DNA from: Bergeyella porcorum
GTDB lineage: Bacteria > Bacteroidota > Bacteroidia > Flavobacteriales > Weeksellaceae
Direction: 5' to 3'
Length of the DNA: 64,000 nucleotides
Assembly: GCF_042427575.1 (NCBI RefSeq)
Contig: NZ_JBHMFD010000012.1
Location: 244,074 to 308,073, forward strand
Shown here: positions 8,098-16,857 of the stretch, piece by piece
Numbering within the stretch: the stretch's first letter is position 1
Layout: each line of letters begins with the position of its first letter
The notes under the pieces: generated by a model
Told to the model about the DNA's origin: nothing
Databases searched by the model: none
The model's input: only the letters and a program-made list of their open reading frames with translations
Translations under genes and position numbers: made by a program

Positions 8098-9492
8098 TTA
8101 AAACTTCCATCCAATGGTTAGGGATACATTGTTGAATTTATTTTTTACATCAGATACTACGGCACTGCCGTTAGAAAACCAAGCGGTATTTCCATAATAC
8201 TCTGTTCCTGCAGTATCGCTACCTCTCAAGAAAGGCATATTGTAATCTGAGGTAATGTGGTTGTAGGCTACATCAGCATAGAATGATTTAAAATCATAGC
8301 CAATACCCAAGCCAAGTGTCTGTCTCTTCCCTGAATAAAGATTGCTGAAAGAAGCGTCTACATCAGCATTATTACTACTAATGGTAGTCATTGTCATCGT
8401 ATCAAATGGAGCACTCGCAAAGCCATAACCGCCTCTCAATCTAAACTGTTGGTATCGATATTCTGCTCCTATTTTAACCTCGGAGATGCTTTTGTAGTTA
8501 GCCTTCAAAAAATTGTTCATTTCAGTTTGAGCTTCAGCACTCATATCACTGAACTTTGGTTTTGAGAGTCCCACAGTATAGTCTATATTCAGTGCGAAGT
8601 TTTTGTTTGGAACATAGGCAGCACTCAGTGTAGCTTTGGTAGGTGTAGTAAGGCTTCTTGTTTCTGCATATTCACCATCATCAGCAGAGTTGTATCCGTA
8701 GAAGGTATAGACTCTATCCATACTCCACCAAGTAGGCGTTTCAATGGCAGCCCCTACACGGAAAAATTTGTTTACTTTACCAATAATCCCTACAGAGGCA
8801 GAAAATCCGGACGCATCTTCTGCATAAGGTGTATATTGTTTGTAGAAAAGGCTCGATGTCCCCGTATTTTGAGAGGTCATACTCGCGAAATCATACTGGG
8901 TAATGGAACTTCCGTGCAGATTAAGCCCTGCACCGATGTAGATTTTGTTGTCGTAATTTCCACCCACACCTAAGCTCATTTTCGTTACAGAGCCTGTTCT
9001 ATCGTAGGTATGCCCATTAAAAGATAGCACATCACCATTGGTTAAAGGAATGGTTACATTGCTGTTTCTAGCAGACTGAGAAAGCTCATCCACAGATTTA
9101 TTAGAGTAGCTTACTCCTACATTGACAAACTTCCAAGGTGAGTTGGCTCGTGTTTCAAAAACCGCAATACCTCCTACTTGTCCTAGATTGGTATTATTAA
9201 TTGGGTTACTGATTGAATTGCCATAAAGGGTAGAAGTATTCTTCATATTATCGATGGATAGCGTTGCCGATAGGTCGCTGGCAATGGCTACTCCTATCCC
9301 TGCGGGGTTAGAATTAAGGGTAGAAAAATCTCCTCCTAAAGCTCCCATAGCACCTGCCATTGCATTGTATTTAGCAGAGCCCGACCAAGGTGCTGAATAA
9401 ACCTCCACCGAATTTCTGAGGACAGAAACATCCTGAGCATTAGCAAAAAACGCTACAGAAATGGATGAAATTATTAAAGATTGTTTTAACAT
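8098..9492 (-). CDS. Outer-membrane transport protein, OmpP1/FadL/TodX family
   Basis: A 464-residue beta-barrel with a signal peptide (cut after residue 19, FFANAQ). The mature N-terminus contains SAPWSGSAKYNAMAGAMGAL and the NPAGI motif (near residue 62) typical of FadL-type channels. Alternating amphipathic strands run to a C-terminal SLTIGWKF, with the terminal Phe that serves as a barrel-assembly signal. The family takes up hydrophobic compounds. Flavobacterial members are sometimes named hemin receptors without proof. The G/Y/W-rich lipoprotein gene is 65 bases upstream on the same strand. Confidence 0.88.
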   Translation of the reverse strand: MLKQSLIISSISVAFFANAQDVSVLRNSVEVYSAPWSGSAKYNAMAGAMGALGGDFSTLNSNPAGIGVAIASDLSATLSIDNMKNTSTLYGNSISNPINNTNLGQVGGIAVFETRANSPWKFVNVGVSYSNKSVDELSQSARNSNVTIPLTNGDVLSFNGHTYDRTGSVTKMSLGVGGNYDNKIYIGAGLNLHGSSITQYDFASMTSQNTGTSSLFYKQYTPYAEDASGFSASVGIIGKVNKFFRVGAAIETPTWWSMDRVYTFYGYNSADDGEYAETRSLTTPTKATLSAAYVPNKNFALNIDYTVGLSKPKFSDMSAEAQTEMNNFLKANYKSISEVKIGAEYRYQQFRLRGGYGFASAPFDTMTMTTISSNNADVDASFSNLYSGKRQTLGLGIGYDFKSFYADVAYNHITSDYNMPFLRGSDTAGTEYYGNTAWFSNGSAVVSDVKNKFNNVSLTIGWKF

Positions 9493-9557
9493 TTGTTTCA
9501 GTTTTCTAATTGTTGAGTTTTAAACTTTCAGATTGATATTTTTTTGGGCTTAATGGC

Positions 9558-10559
9558 TTATCTGCCACCACCTGTTCTCATACCGCCACTTCTCATACCA
9601 CCGCCACCAACGGAGCCTCCACCAAAGCCACTGCTACCTCCTGAACGGAATCCACCACTGTTATAAGAGTTGTTTTGGAAAGAGCGGTTGTCATAGCTTC
9701 GGCTTTCCATTCTCGGTTGTTGATATTGTCTTTGTGTAGCACTAGGCTGAGCATTTCCTGTTCTGAAACCTGGTGTTCGGTAGGTGTTATTTCCTACACG
9801 AGCCCCTGCATTAGATGTAGATGGTATTCTGCTTGTAGATTGCATTCTACCAGTATTTCCAGAGTTGAGGTAAGAGCCATCGGCACCACTTTTTCTCATA
9901 GGAACTCGATTATAGTTGCCATAGTAGCCACCATAGTAAGGGGAATAATAACCACCATAGTAGCCATAATAAGGATTGTAAAATCTATTCCATCCCCACG
10001 GATTACCCCATCCGTACATAGAGCCATAACCCCATCCCCAAGGAGAGAAGCTGTAAAATGGGTCATAACCCCATCCCCAAGGGCTTCCCCATCCAAAACC
10101 AAGGCTAAATCCATAGCCCATACCAAAGCCTCCCCACATACGGTAAGGTGAGTAAAATCCTAGACCATAGCCATAAGGATAATAGCCGTATCCCCAAGTA
10201 TTATAGCGGGTTTCAGAGCCAGAGTAAGTTCCCCAGTCTGATGAGGTATTATTGTCTGCATTACTCCAATTCTCATTGCGATAACGATTATTATACTCCT
10301 TTTCGTTTTGCTGACTTTTTTGAATGATACCTGTAGAATTGTCTTGGTAGTCATAATATTCCCCTACGCGGTTACCATAGCCATTGGTAACGGCACCTAC
10401 GGGAAGTGTATCGGTATTAGGGTCGTAATAAACACCATCGGTTTCGGAGTATCCTCCAGTGTAAACGCCACAAGATACGAGGAGCATACTGCCCGAAAAC
10501 GCCAAAAACATTTTAGATTTTAGCGTTCGAAGAAGTTTTTTCTGTATATTTGTTTTCAT
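9558..10559 (-). CDS. Gly/Tyr/Trp-rich low-complexity lipoprotein
   Basis: A 333-residue lipoprotein with a long charged N-region and lipobox LLVSC (Cys30). Residues about 120-215 are an extreme aromatic low-complexity stretch built from WGYGYYPYG, FGWGSPWGWGYDPF and YYGGYYSPYYGG motifs. The C-terminus (about 290-333) is Gly/Ser/Arg-rich with FRSGGSSGFGGG and MRSGGMRTGGGR. No catalytic domain is visible. Similar lipoproteins occur next to proS in flavobacteria by memory. Function is unknown; a surface or envelope role is inference. The shared region with divergent proS is 163 bases. Confidence 0.8.
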   Translation of the reverse strand: MKTNIQKKLLRTLKSKMFLAFSGSMLLVSCGVYTGGYSETDGVYYDPNTDTLPVGAVTNGYGNRVGEYYDYQDNSTGIIQKSQQNEKEYNNRYRNENWSNADNNTSSDWGTYSGSETRYNTWGYGYYPYGYGLGFYSPYRMWGGFGMGYGFSLGFGWGSPWGWGYDPFYSFSPWGWGYGSMYGWGNPWGWNRFYNPYYGYYGGYYSPYYGGYYGNYNRVPMRKSGADGSYLNSGNTGRMQSTSRIPSTSNAGARVGNNTYRTPGFRTGNAQPSATQRQYQQPRMESRSYDNRSFQNNSYNSGGFRSGGSSGFGGGSVGGGGMRSGGMRTGGGR

Positions 10560-10587
10560 AATGATACGAAATTTTTTAAGATTGAAT

Positions 10588-10595
10588 TATATTTG
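10588..10595 (+). promoter_or_regulatory. Candidate -7 element for proS
   Basis: TATATTTG matches TAnnTTTG on the strand of proS. It would give a leader of about 120 bases. No convincing -33 TTG is seen at the usual distance. Confidence 0.35.
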
Positions 10596-10722
10596 CACTC
10601 AATACTAAAAGCGTACCAAACGCAAAAAAAAGATTGGGTAAAAATACGCTTTTGTCTTTAGATAAATCAACTGGAAAAAAGTTAAATTTTTTATAAATTA
10701 GGATAAATAATAAATAGTTACA

Positions 10723-12198
10723 ATGGCAAAATTAACTTCAAGAAGCGAAGATTATAGCAAGTGGTATAATGAATTGGTGGTAAAAGCAGATTTAGCAGAA
10801 AACTCGGGGGTGAGAGGCTGTATGGTCATCAAGCCTTATGGCTATGCCATCTGGGAAAAAATGAGAGATGAGCTAGATAGAAAATTTAAAGAAACAGGGC
10901 ATCAGAACGCTTATTTCCCGATTTTTATCCCTAAAAGTTATTTTGAAGCAGAGGAAAAAAATGCTGAAGGATTTGCAAAAGAATGTGCTGTTGTAACCCA
11001 TTATCGATTAAAAACAGACCCAGATAATCCTCAGAAACTGGTGGTAGATCCAGAGGCGAAATTGGAAGAGGAATTGATTGTACGTCCTACATCAGAGGCT
11101 ATTATTTGGAGTACTTATAAAAATTGGATTCAGTCTTATAGGGATTTGCCTATCCTTATTAATCAATGGGCTAATGTAGTGCGTTGGGAAATGCGTACCA
11201 GATTATTCCTTAGAACGGCAGAGTTTCTATGGCAAGAAGGTCATACCGCACACGCTACCAAGGCAGAAGCGATAGAGGAAACAGAAAAAATGCTAGAAGT
11301 ATATGCAGATTTTGCCGAAAACTTCTTGGCTGTTCCGGTGATTAGAGGTTATAAAACACCATCAGAAAGATTTGCAGGAGCAGAAGAAACCTACTGTATT
11401 GAAGCGATGATGCAAGATGGAAAGGCTTTACAGGCAGGGACTTCACATTTCTTGGGACAGAATTTCTCCGAAGCTTTTGATGTAAAATTTACCAATAAGG
11501 AAGGAAAGCAAGAATTGGCTTGGGCAACGTCTTGGGGCGTTTCTACCCGCTTGATGGGAGCCCTCATTATGGCACACTCTGATGATAATGGATTGGTCTT
11601 ACCACCAAAATTAGCGCCTATTCAGGTGGTGATTGTTCCTATTTTTAAAGGTGAGGAGCAGCTGAAACAAATTAGTGAAGTGGCATTGGCATTGCAAGCC
11701 AAATTGAGAGCTAAGGGCATTTCGGTGAAGTTTGATGATGATGACCAAAATAAACCAGGCTGGAAGTTTGCAGAATATGAACTGAAAGGTGTGCCAGTGC
11801 GTATTGCTATGGGTGCTAGAGATTTGGAAAACAAAACAGTGGAAGTAGCAAGAAGGGATAATTTGACTAAAGAAGTTCAGCCATTGGAAGGCATTGAAAA
11901 TTACATTGAAGAGCTTTTGAAAACAATACAGAACGATATTTACGCTAAAGCATTGAACTTTAGAAACGAGAATATCACTGAGGTTAATTCTTACGAAGAG
12001 TTCAAACAAGTATTGGAAGAAAAAGGCGGATTTATCTCTGCCCATTGGGATGGCACAGCAGAGGAGGAAGAGCAAATCAAAAACGAAACTAAAGCCACCA
12101 TCCGTTGTATTCCTTTAGATGCAAAAGAAGAAGAGGGCGTTTCATTGATTTCAGGAAAGCCATCTCGTAGAAGGGTGATTTTTGCGAAAGCGTATTAA
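10723..12198 (+). CDS. proS: Prolyl-tRNA synthetase, archaeal/eukaryotic-type (no INS editing domain)
   Basis: A 491-residue class II aminoacyl-tRNA synthetase that charges tRNA-Pro. The N-terminus (SRSEDYSKWYNELVVKADLAE) and the RPTSEAIIW motif 2 region identify ProRS. The length and lack of the roughly 180-residue bacterial editing insertion place it in the archaeal/eukaryotic group. The anticodon-binding domain spans about 290-390 and the C-terminus ends in FAKAY, the conserved terminal Tyr of this type. The DUF937-OmpA gene follows after 24 bases. Confidence 0.96.
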   Translation: MAKLTSRSEDYSKWYNELVVKADLAENSGVRGCMVIKPYGYAIWEKMRDELDRKFKETGHQNAYFPIFIPKSYFEAEEKNAEGFAKECAVVTHYRLKTDPDNPQKLVVDPEAKLEEELIVRPTSEAIIWSTYKNWIQSYRDLPILINQWANVVRWEMRTRLFLRTAEFLWQEGHTAHATKAEAIEETEKMLEVYADFAENFLAVPVIRGYKTPSERFAGAEETYCIEAMMQDGKALQAGTSHFLGQNFSEAFDVKFTNKEGKQELAWATSWGVSTRLMGALIMAHSDDNGLVLPPKLAPIQVVIVPIFKGEEQLKQISEVALALQAKLRAKGISVKFDDDDQNKPGWKFAEYELKGVPVRIAMGARDLENKTVEVARRDNLTKEVQPLEGIENYIEELLKTIQNDIYAKALNFRNENITEVNSYEEFKQVLEEKGGFISAHWDGTAEEEEQIKNETKATIRCIPLDAKEEEGVSLISGKPSRRRVIFAKAY

Positions 12199-12222
12199 TT
12201 TGTTTATAAAAAAGAAACCATT

Positions 12223-13464
12223 ATGTCATTAAATCTTATAGACCTTATCAAAGGACAATTGGGGGCAGCGTTGGTCTCTCAGGTTGCTACTAGGGTAGGT
12301 GAGAGTGAGTCCGCTGTTGCCAAAGCAATGGGAGGTTTTTTACCTGCGGTATTGGGCGGATTTGTAAATAAAGCTCAAGATGGGCAGGTATTGGATGTTG
12401 TAGAAAATAGAGATGTCGTAGAATTGTTGAGTAATCTCCTGAATGGAACACAAGATAATGCGTTGATTCATCAGGCGATGGGCTCTATATTTGGAGATAA
12501 GACGGAAACTTTAATACAAGCTGTTTCTTCATTTTCAAAGGTAGGAAATGAGGCATCTAAAACCATTTTAAATATTGTGATGGGAGCGGTGCTGGGCTCT
12601 GTAGGGAAGTACGCCAAAGACCATCAGCTAGATAGAAACGGAATTTCAGCGTTGCTACAAGAGCAGAAGGGATTTTTGACTACAGTAATGCCAGAAGGGC
12701 TTGTTTTGGGAAATGCAGTGAATGAACCTACAGCAGGGATAGATGCTGGTAAAATCAAAGTAACCTCTGTAGATGCTCCTCAAAACGAGACGGAATCACT
12801 AGTGTCTCAATCTGTCAATCCGAAAGAAGAGGGGATAGGCAGTATGTTTTTGAAATGGTTGGTTCCTTTGATATTATTATTGACAGCAGGGTATTTCCTT
12901 TTCCAGCAATACAACACGGAACAAAATCCTGTAGAGATGGCAATGAAAGACTCTGTCAATATCAGTCCTGAAGTTGATACTTTGGCTGTGACCAAAAATA
13001 TAAAAGAAATAGACCTGAATGGGAATAAAATTCAAGGTTATGAAATGGAAAGCCAAGTGATAGATTTCTTAAAATCTGATGCTTACACCAAAGCTGCCGA
13101 TGATGAATCTTTGAAAAATATTTGGTTTACTTTTGATAATGTGAACTTTAAGATGGCTTCTTCTACAGAATTAGAAGCAGGCTCTGAATCTCAAATTCAA
13201 AACTTGGCTACAATTCTTAAAGCTTACCCAGAGGCTAAAATCAAAATCGGGGGCTATACCGATAAAACAGGTGATGCTGCAGCTAATAAAAAACTATCAC
13301 AAGAGAGGGCAGATTTCATTAAAAGTGAACTAACCAGAATGGGCGTAGGAGCTCAAGTGGTAGGTGCAGAAGGCTATGGTAGCGAGTTTGCTAAGGTTCC
13401 AGCAGAAGCTTCTAATGCTGAAAGAGCTAAGGATAGAAAAATGGCAGTAAGATTTGTAAAATAA
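12223..13464 (+). CDS. DUF937 domain fused to a membrane-anchored OmpA-like domain
   Basis: A 413-residue protein. Residues 1-160 form a helical DUF937 (YidB-like) region with repeated Gly/Ala-rich helices (AKAMGGFLPAVLGGFVNKA, VMGAVLGSVGKYA). A single membrane helix spans 209-227 (WLVPLILLLTAGYFLF). The C-terminal 120 residues are OmpA-like, with IKIGGYTDKTGDAAANKKLS and the tail AKDRKMAVRFVK, which normally binds peptidoglycan diaminopimelate. With no N-terminal signal, the DUF937 part should be cytoplasmic and the OmpA part periplasmic, linking cytoplasm to cell wall. Function is unknown. Confidence 0.85.
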   Translation: MSLNLIDLIKGQLGAALVSQVATRVGESESAVAKAMGGFLPAVLGGFVNKAQDGQVLDVVENRDVVELLSNLLNGTQDNALIHQAMGSIFGDKTETLIQAVSSFSKVGNEASKTILNIVMGAVLGSVGKYAKDHQLDRNGISALLQEQKGFLTTVMPEGLVLGNAVNEPTAGIDAGKIKVTSVDAPQNETESLVSQSVNPKEEGIGSMFLKWLVPLILLLTAGYFLFQQYNTEQNPVEMAMKDSVNISPEVDTLAVTKNIKEIDLNGNKIQGYEMESQVIDFLKSDAYTKAADDESLKNIWFTFDNVNFKMASSTELEAGSESQIQNLATILKAYPEAKIKIGGYTDKTGDAAANKKLSQERADFIKSELTRMGVGAQVVGAEGYGSEFAKVPAEASNAERAKDRKMAVRFVK

Positions 13465-13484
13465 AGCTGATAAAAATTATCTTG

Positions 13485-13519
13485 AAATCCCATATTTTTT
13501 TAAGTGTGGGATTTTTTTT
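13485..13519 (+). terminator. Intrinsic terminator after the DUF937-OmpA gene
   Basis: An 8-bp stem (AAATCCCA with TGGGATTT) and 14-base loop are followed by a run of T residues, 20 bases past the stop. Confidence 0.8.
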
Positions 13520-13529
13520 GTTTAAGCTA

Positions 13530-13559
13530 TTGTACATTAGAAAACATTGATTAATTTTG
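13530..13559 (+). promoter_or_regulatory. mntH promoter (TTG -19 bp- TAATTTTG)
   Basis: A -33 TTG (13530-13532) and a -7 TAATTTTG (13552-13559) are separated by exactly 19 bases, the textbook Bacteroidota arrangement. Transcription would start near 13565, inside the palindromic operator. Confidence 0.8.
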
Positions 13560-13574
13560 TTAGATTAATCTAAC
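13559..13574. promoter_or_regulatory. Perfect 16-bp palindrome, probable MntR-type operator
   Basis: GTTAGATTAATCTAAC is a perfect palindrome that begins at the last base of the -7 box and covers the expected start of transcription of mntH. DtxR/MntR-family regulators bind sites of this size and symmetry, so manganese- or iron-dependent repression of mntH is the natural reading. The regulator itself is not in the window. Confidence 0.75.
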
Positions 13575-13582
13575 TTTCATAA

Positions 13583-14914
13583 ATGAAGAATCCTTTTAGA
13601 AAAGCGTGGAGAAGCGAACGGTCTTCTAATTCCCTATCAGAGGTATTTTCCTCGGTGGAAGTTCCGCAGAATGTTGGTTTTTGGAAAAAGCTTTTCGCTT
13701 TTTTGGGGCCGGGGTTGATGATTTCTGTAGGATATATGGACCCTGGAAATTGGGCAACGGATATTGCGGGTGGGGCACAGTTTGGCTACACTTTGCTCTC
13801 AGTGATTTTAATTTCCAATCTCTTTGCGATGCTGCTACAGCATCTGGCTTTGAAGTTGGGGATAGTTGCCGAGCGAGATTTGGCTCAGGCGTGTAGAGAC
13901 CATTTTCATCCAGCGGTGAATTTTTTACTGTGGTTGTTTTGTGAAATCGCCATTGCAGCGATGGATTTGGCAGAGGTATTAGGTACCGCCATTGCCCTCA
14001 ATCTACTCTTTGGGATTCCTCTCACTTGGGGTATCGTTATCACCATAGTAGATGTATTGGTTATTTTGATGCTTCAGGCTAAGGGATTTCGGTGGTTAGA
14101 AAGTGTGGTAGGAGGTTTGGTATTCATTATTCTTATTTGTTTTGGTTACCAGATGGTGGTTTCCAAGCCTGAAATCTTTCCGCTTCTTAATGGATTAATT
14201 CCTCAACAAGAGATTGTTACCAATCCTTCAATGTTGTACATTGCCATTGGGATTTTAGGAGCTACGGTGATGCCTCATAATTTGTATTTGCATAGCAGTA
14301 TTGTGCAAACCAGAAACTATTCCAGAACCGATGAAGGAAAAAAAGAAGCCATCAAATTTGCAACGATAGATAGCACTGCTTCTCTGATGCTGGCATTTCT
14401 CATCAATGGAGCTATTTTGATAGTGGCTGCGGCTACATTTTACACTTCGGGACATCATCAGATTGCAGATATTACAGATGCTCACAAGATGCTAGAGCCT
14501 CTCTTGGGAACTTCTCTGGCAAGTATCGCCTTTGCGGTAGCCCTTTTGGCTTCGGGGCAAAATTCTACCCTTACTGGAACTCTCGCGGGGCAAATTGTGA
14601 TGGAAGGATTTCTTAGGCTAAGACTAAAACCGTGGCTTAGAAGATTGATTACAAGGCTTATAGCGGTAGTGCCCGCCTTTGTTGTAACGCTGCTCTATGG
14701 CGAAAAAGGAAGTTCAGAACTTTTGGTTTTAAGTCAGGTGATTCTTTCTATGCAGTTGGGATTTGCCGTTGTGCCGTTGGTGATGTTTACCAATGATAGA
14801 CTGAAGATGGGAAAATTTGCCAATCCTACTTGGCTGAAAATTCTAGCTGTGTGTATTGCTGCTATTATCATTGTTTTGAATTTTTATCTTCTTTATACCG
14901 AATTATTCCAATAA
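13583..14914 (+). CDS. mntH: NRAMP-family divalent metal (Mn2+/Fe2+) transporter
   Basis: A 443-residue inner-membrane proton-coupled metal importer with about eleven helices. The metal-site motif of helix 1, DPGN, is at residues 53-56 (GYMDPGNWATD), and the helix 6 motif MPHN is at 230-233 (ATVMPHNLYLHS). Both sets of residues coordinate Mn2+ or Fe2+ in characterised NRAMP proteins. It has its own terminator-insulated promoter and a palindromic operator, so it is likely induced by metal starvation. It is slightly longer than E. coli MntH through a polar N-terminal extension of about 35 residues. Confidence 0.94.
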   Translation: MKNPFRKAWRSERSSNSLSEVFSSVEVPQNVGFWKKLFAFLGPGLMISVGYMDPGNWATDIAGGAQFGYTLLSVILISNLFAMLLQHLALKLGIVAERDLAQACRDHFHPAVNFLLWLFCEIAIAAMDLAEVLGTAIALNLLFGIPLTWGIVITIVDVLVILMLQAKGFRWLESVVGGLVFIILICFGYQMVVSKPEIFPLLNGLIPQQEIVTNPSMLYIAIGILGATVMPHNLYLHSSIVQTRNYSRTDEGKKEAIKFATIDSTASLMLAFLINGAILIVAAATFYTSGHHQIADITDAHKMLEPLLGTSLASIAFAVALLASGQNSTLTGTLAGQIVMEGFLRLRLKPWLRRLITRLIAVVPAFVVTLLYGEKGSSELLVLSQVILSMQLGFAVVPLVMFTNDRLKMGKFANPTWLKILAVCIAAIIIVLNFYLLYTELFQ

Positions 14915-14986
14915 AATTCTGCCGAAATGTCCACTATTTTGCTTTGGCAATGATTTTGACTATCACAGAATACTAAAATTAAAATT

Positions 14987-15526
14987 ATGTCTGAAAACAA
15001 CGATAAAATCGAAGAAACTTTGAACGAGGCTTCTGAAAACAACGCCAATGTAGAGGAAACTACAACGGAAAATGTGACAGAACAACCATCTGTGGAGGAA
15101 CTTTTGGCAGAGGAAAAAGACCGATACATTCGCCTATATGCCGAGTTTGAAAACTATAAAAAAAGAACTGCAAAGGAGAAAATGGAATTTTTCCAATTTG
15201 CAAACCAAGATTTGATGACTACAATGCTTGGGGTTTTAGACGATTTTGAAAGGGCTTTAAAAGAAATTGCAAAATCTAATGATGCTGCAGCATTACAAGG
15301 CGTAGAGTTGATTTATCAAAAGTTTAAAGGAAAGCTAACAGAGAAAGGTTTGCAACCGATAGAAGTGGCTGCAGGCGATGACTTTAGTGTAGATTTTCAC
15401 GAAGCCATTACGCAGATTCCTGCTCCAGCTCCAGAGCTTAAAGGCAAGATTGTGGATGTGGTAGAGACAGGCTATACCCTTCACGGGAAGGTGATTAGAT
15501 TTGCAAAAGTAGTGACAGGAAATTAA
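14987..15526 (+). CDS. grpE: GrpE, nucleotide exchange factor of DnaK
   Basis: A 179-residue cytoplasmic co-chaperone. An acidic disordered N-terminus leads into the long coiled coil (residues about 35-100, with YAEFENYKKRT). The C-terminal beta-wing domain contains the DFHEAI motif and ends VVETGYTLHGKVIRFAKV, the GrpE signature. It drives ADP release from DnaK. dnaJ follows 74 bases later on the same strand; dnaK is not in the window. Confidence 0.95.
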   Translation: MSENNDKIEETLNEASENNANVEETTTENVTEQPSVEELLAEEKDRYIRLYAEFENYKKRTAKEKMEFFQFANQDLMTTMLGVLDDFERALKEIAKSNDAAALQGVELIYQKFKGKLTEKGLQPIEVAAGDDFSVDFHEAITQIPAPAPELKGKIVDVVETGYTLHGKVIRFAKVVTGN

Positions 15527-15600
15527 TTTGATTGTGGTTTTTCTAGGTTGAAAATTGATATTCAAACTAATATAGCTTCAATCATAATAAACATTTAATT

Positions 15601-16731
15601 ATGTCTAAAAGAGATTATTATGAGGTGCTTGGTGTGTCCAAAAGTGCTTCAGCAGAAGAGATAAAAAAAGCATACCGAAAATTAGCGATAAAATACCATC
15701 CGGATAAAAACCCTGATGATAAAGAAGCAGAAGAAAAATTTAAAGAAGCGGCAGAGGCTTATGAAGTATTGAGTGATGCTAATAAAAAAGCCCGCTATGA
15801 CCAATTCGGACACGCAGGAATGGGCGGCGGAGCAGGAGGCTTCGGAGGAGGCTTCGGTGGTGGTATGAGTATGGAGGATATCTTTGCTCAGTTTGGCGAT
15901 ATCTTCGGTGGACACTTTGGTGGTGGTTTTGGCGGTTTCGGCGGCGGTGGAGCAAGACCGCAGCAGTCCCGTGGTACCAATCTTAGAGTGAGAATCAAAC
16001 TCAACCTTGAAGAGATGGTAAATGGTACGCAGAAAACCATCAAAGTAAAGAAAATGAAGGCGGCTCCTGGAGCAACTGCTAAAACCTGTCCTACTTGTAA
16101 TGGAATGGGCGTTCAGACGCGTGTTGTTAATACAATGCTGGGACAAATGCAGACGCAAACCACTTGTGGTACTTGTGATGGATTAGGAAAAGTAGCAGAC
16201 CATATTCCTGCGGGAGCTAATGCCCAAGGTTTAATCAAAGATGAAGAGGAGGTAACCATCAATATTCCAGCAGGAGCTAGAGATGGCATCCAGCTGAATG
16301 TGAGAGGGAAAGGAAATGATGCACCGTTTGGAGGTGTTCCAGGGGATCTCTATGTGGTAGTGGAAGAGGAGGAAGATGCAACCATTAAGCGAGAAGGCGA
16401 TAATCTTCACCAAGAGTTGTATATTTCCTTTGCAGAAGCAGCACTGGGAACTTCTAAAGAGATTCCAACCGTAGGAGGAAGGGTGAAAATAAAGATAGAT
16501 GCAGGAACACAATCTGGAAAGATACTAAGGTTGGCAGGGAAAGGATTGCCAAGTTTGGACAGCTATGGTAAAGGAGATATGTTTGTGCACATCAATGTAT
16601 GGACGCCACAGAAATTAACTCCAGAACAAAAAGAATTTTTCGAGAAACAACTCAATAGCGGGGAAATGAACGCAGAGCCGTCAGGAAAGGAAAAATCTTT
16701 TTTTGATAAGGTGAAGGATTTGTTTAGCTAG
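15601..16731 (+). CDS. dnaJ: DnaJ co-chaperone with a half zinc-binding region
   Basis: A 376-residue Hsp40. The J domain (1-70) carries the DnaK-stimulating HPD at 33-35, followed by a G/F region (71-125). The zinc region differs from the canonical four CxxCxGxG repeats: only two remain, CPTCNGMG (Cys163, Cys166) and CGTCDGLG (Cys189, Cys192). The positions of the first and fourth repeats read APGATAK and IPAGANAQG, without cysteine. In canonical DnaJ, repeats 1 and 4 form zinc site I and repeats 2 and 3 form site II, so site I is lost as a unit. C-terminal substrate-binding and dimer domains are complete. Confidence 0.95.
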   Translation: MSKRDYYEVLGVSKSASAEEIKKAYRKLAIKYHPDKNPDDKEAEEKFKEAAEAYEVLSDANKKARYDQFGHAGMGGGAGGFGGGFGGGMSMEDIFAQFGDIFGGHFGGGFGGFGGGGARPQQSRGTNLRVRIKLNLEEMVNGTQKTIKVKKMKAAPGATAKTCPTCNGMGVQTRVVNTMLGQMQTQTTCGTCDGLGKVADHIPAGANAQGLIKDEEEVTINIPAGARDGIQLNVRGKGNDAPFGGVPGDLYVVVEEEEDATIKREGDNLHQELYISFAEAALGTSKEIPTVGGRVKIKIDAGTQSGKILRLAGKGLPSLDSYGKGDMFVHINVWTPQKLTPEQKEFFEKQLNSGEMNAEPSGKEKSFFDKVKDLFS

Positions 16732-16764
16732 GAAGATATTACTCATTATTTATAACTAAATACG

Positions 16765-16797
16765 AACTCGAAGTCAGATTCTGGCTTCGAGTTTTTT
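16765..16797 (+). terminator. Terminator of grpE-dnaJ
   Basis: A 9-bp stem (AACTCGAAG with CTTCGAGTT) and 11-base loop are followed by TTTTTT, 34 bases past dnaJ. Confidence 0.85.
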
Positions 16798-16857
16798 ATT
16801 GATTTTGAAATAGTTATGGGTTATTGAACTTGAGAATTGTAAAAAATTTAAAATATA

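Noticed and set aside
9675..10151. Plus-strand open frame of 158 codons within the G/Y/W-rich lipoprotein gene
   Set aside because: It is the complement of low-complexity coding DNA, which often leaves the antisense frame open.
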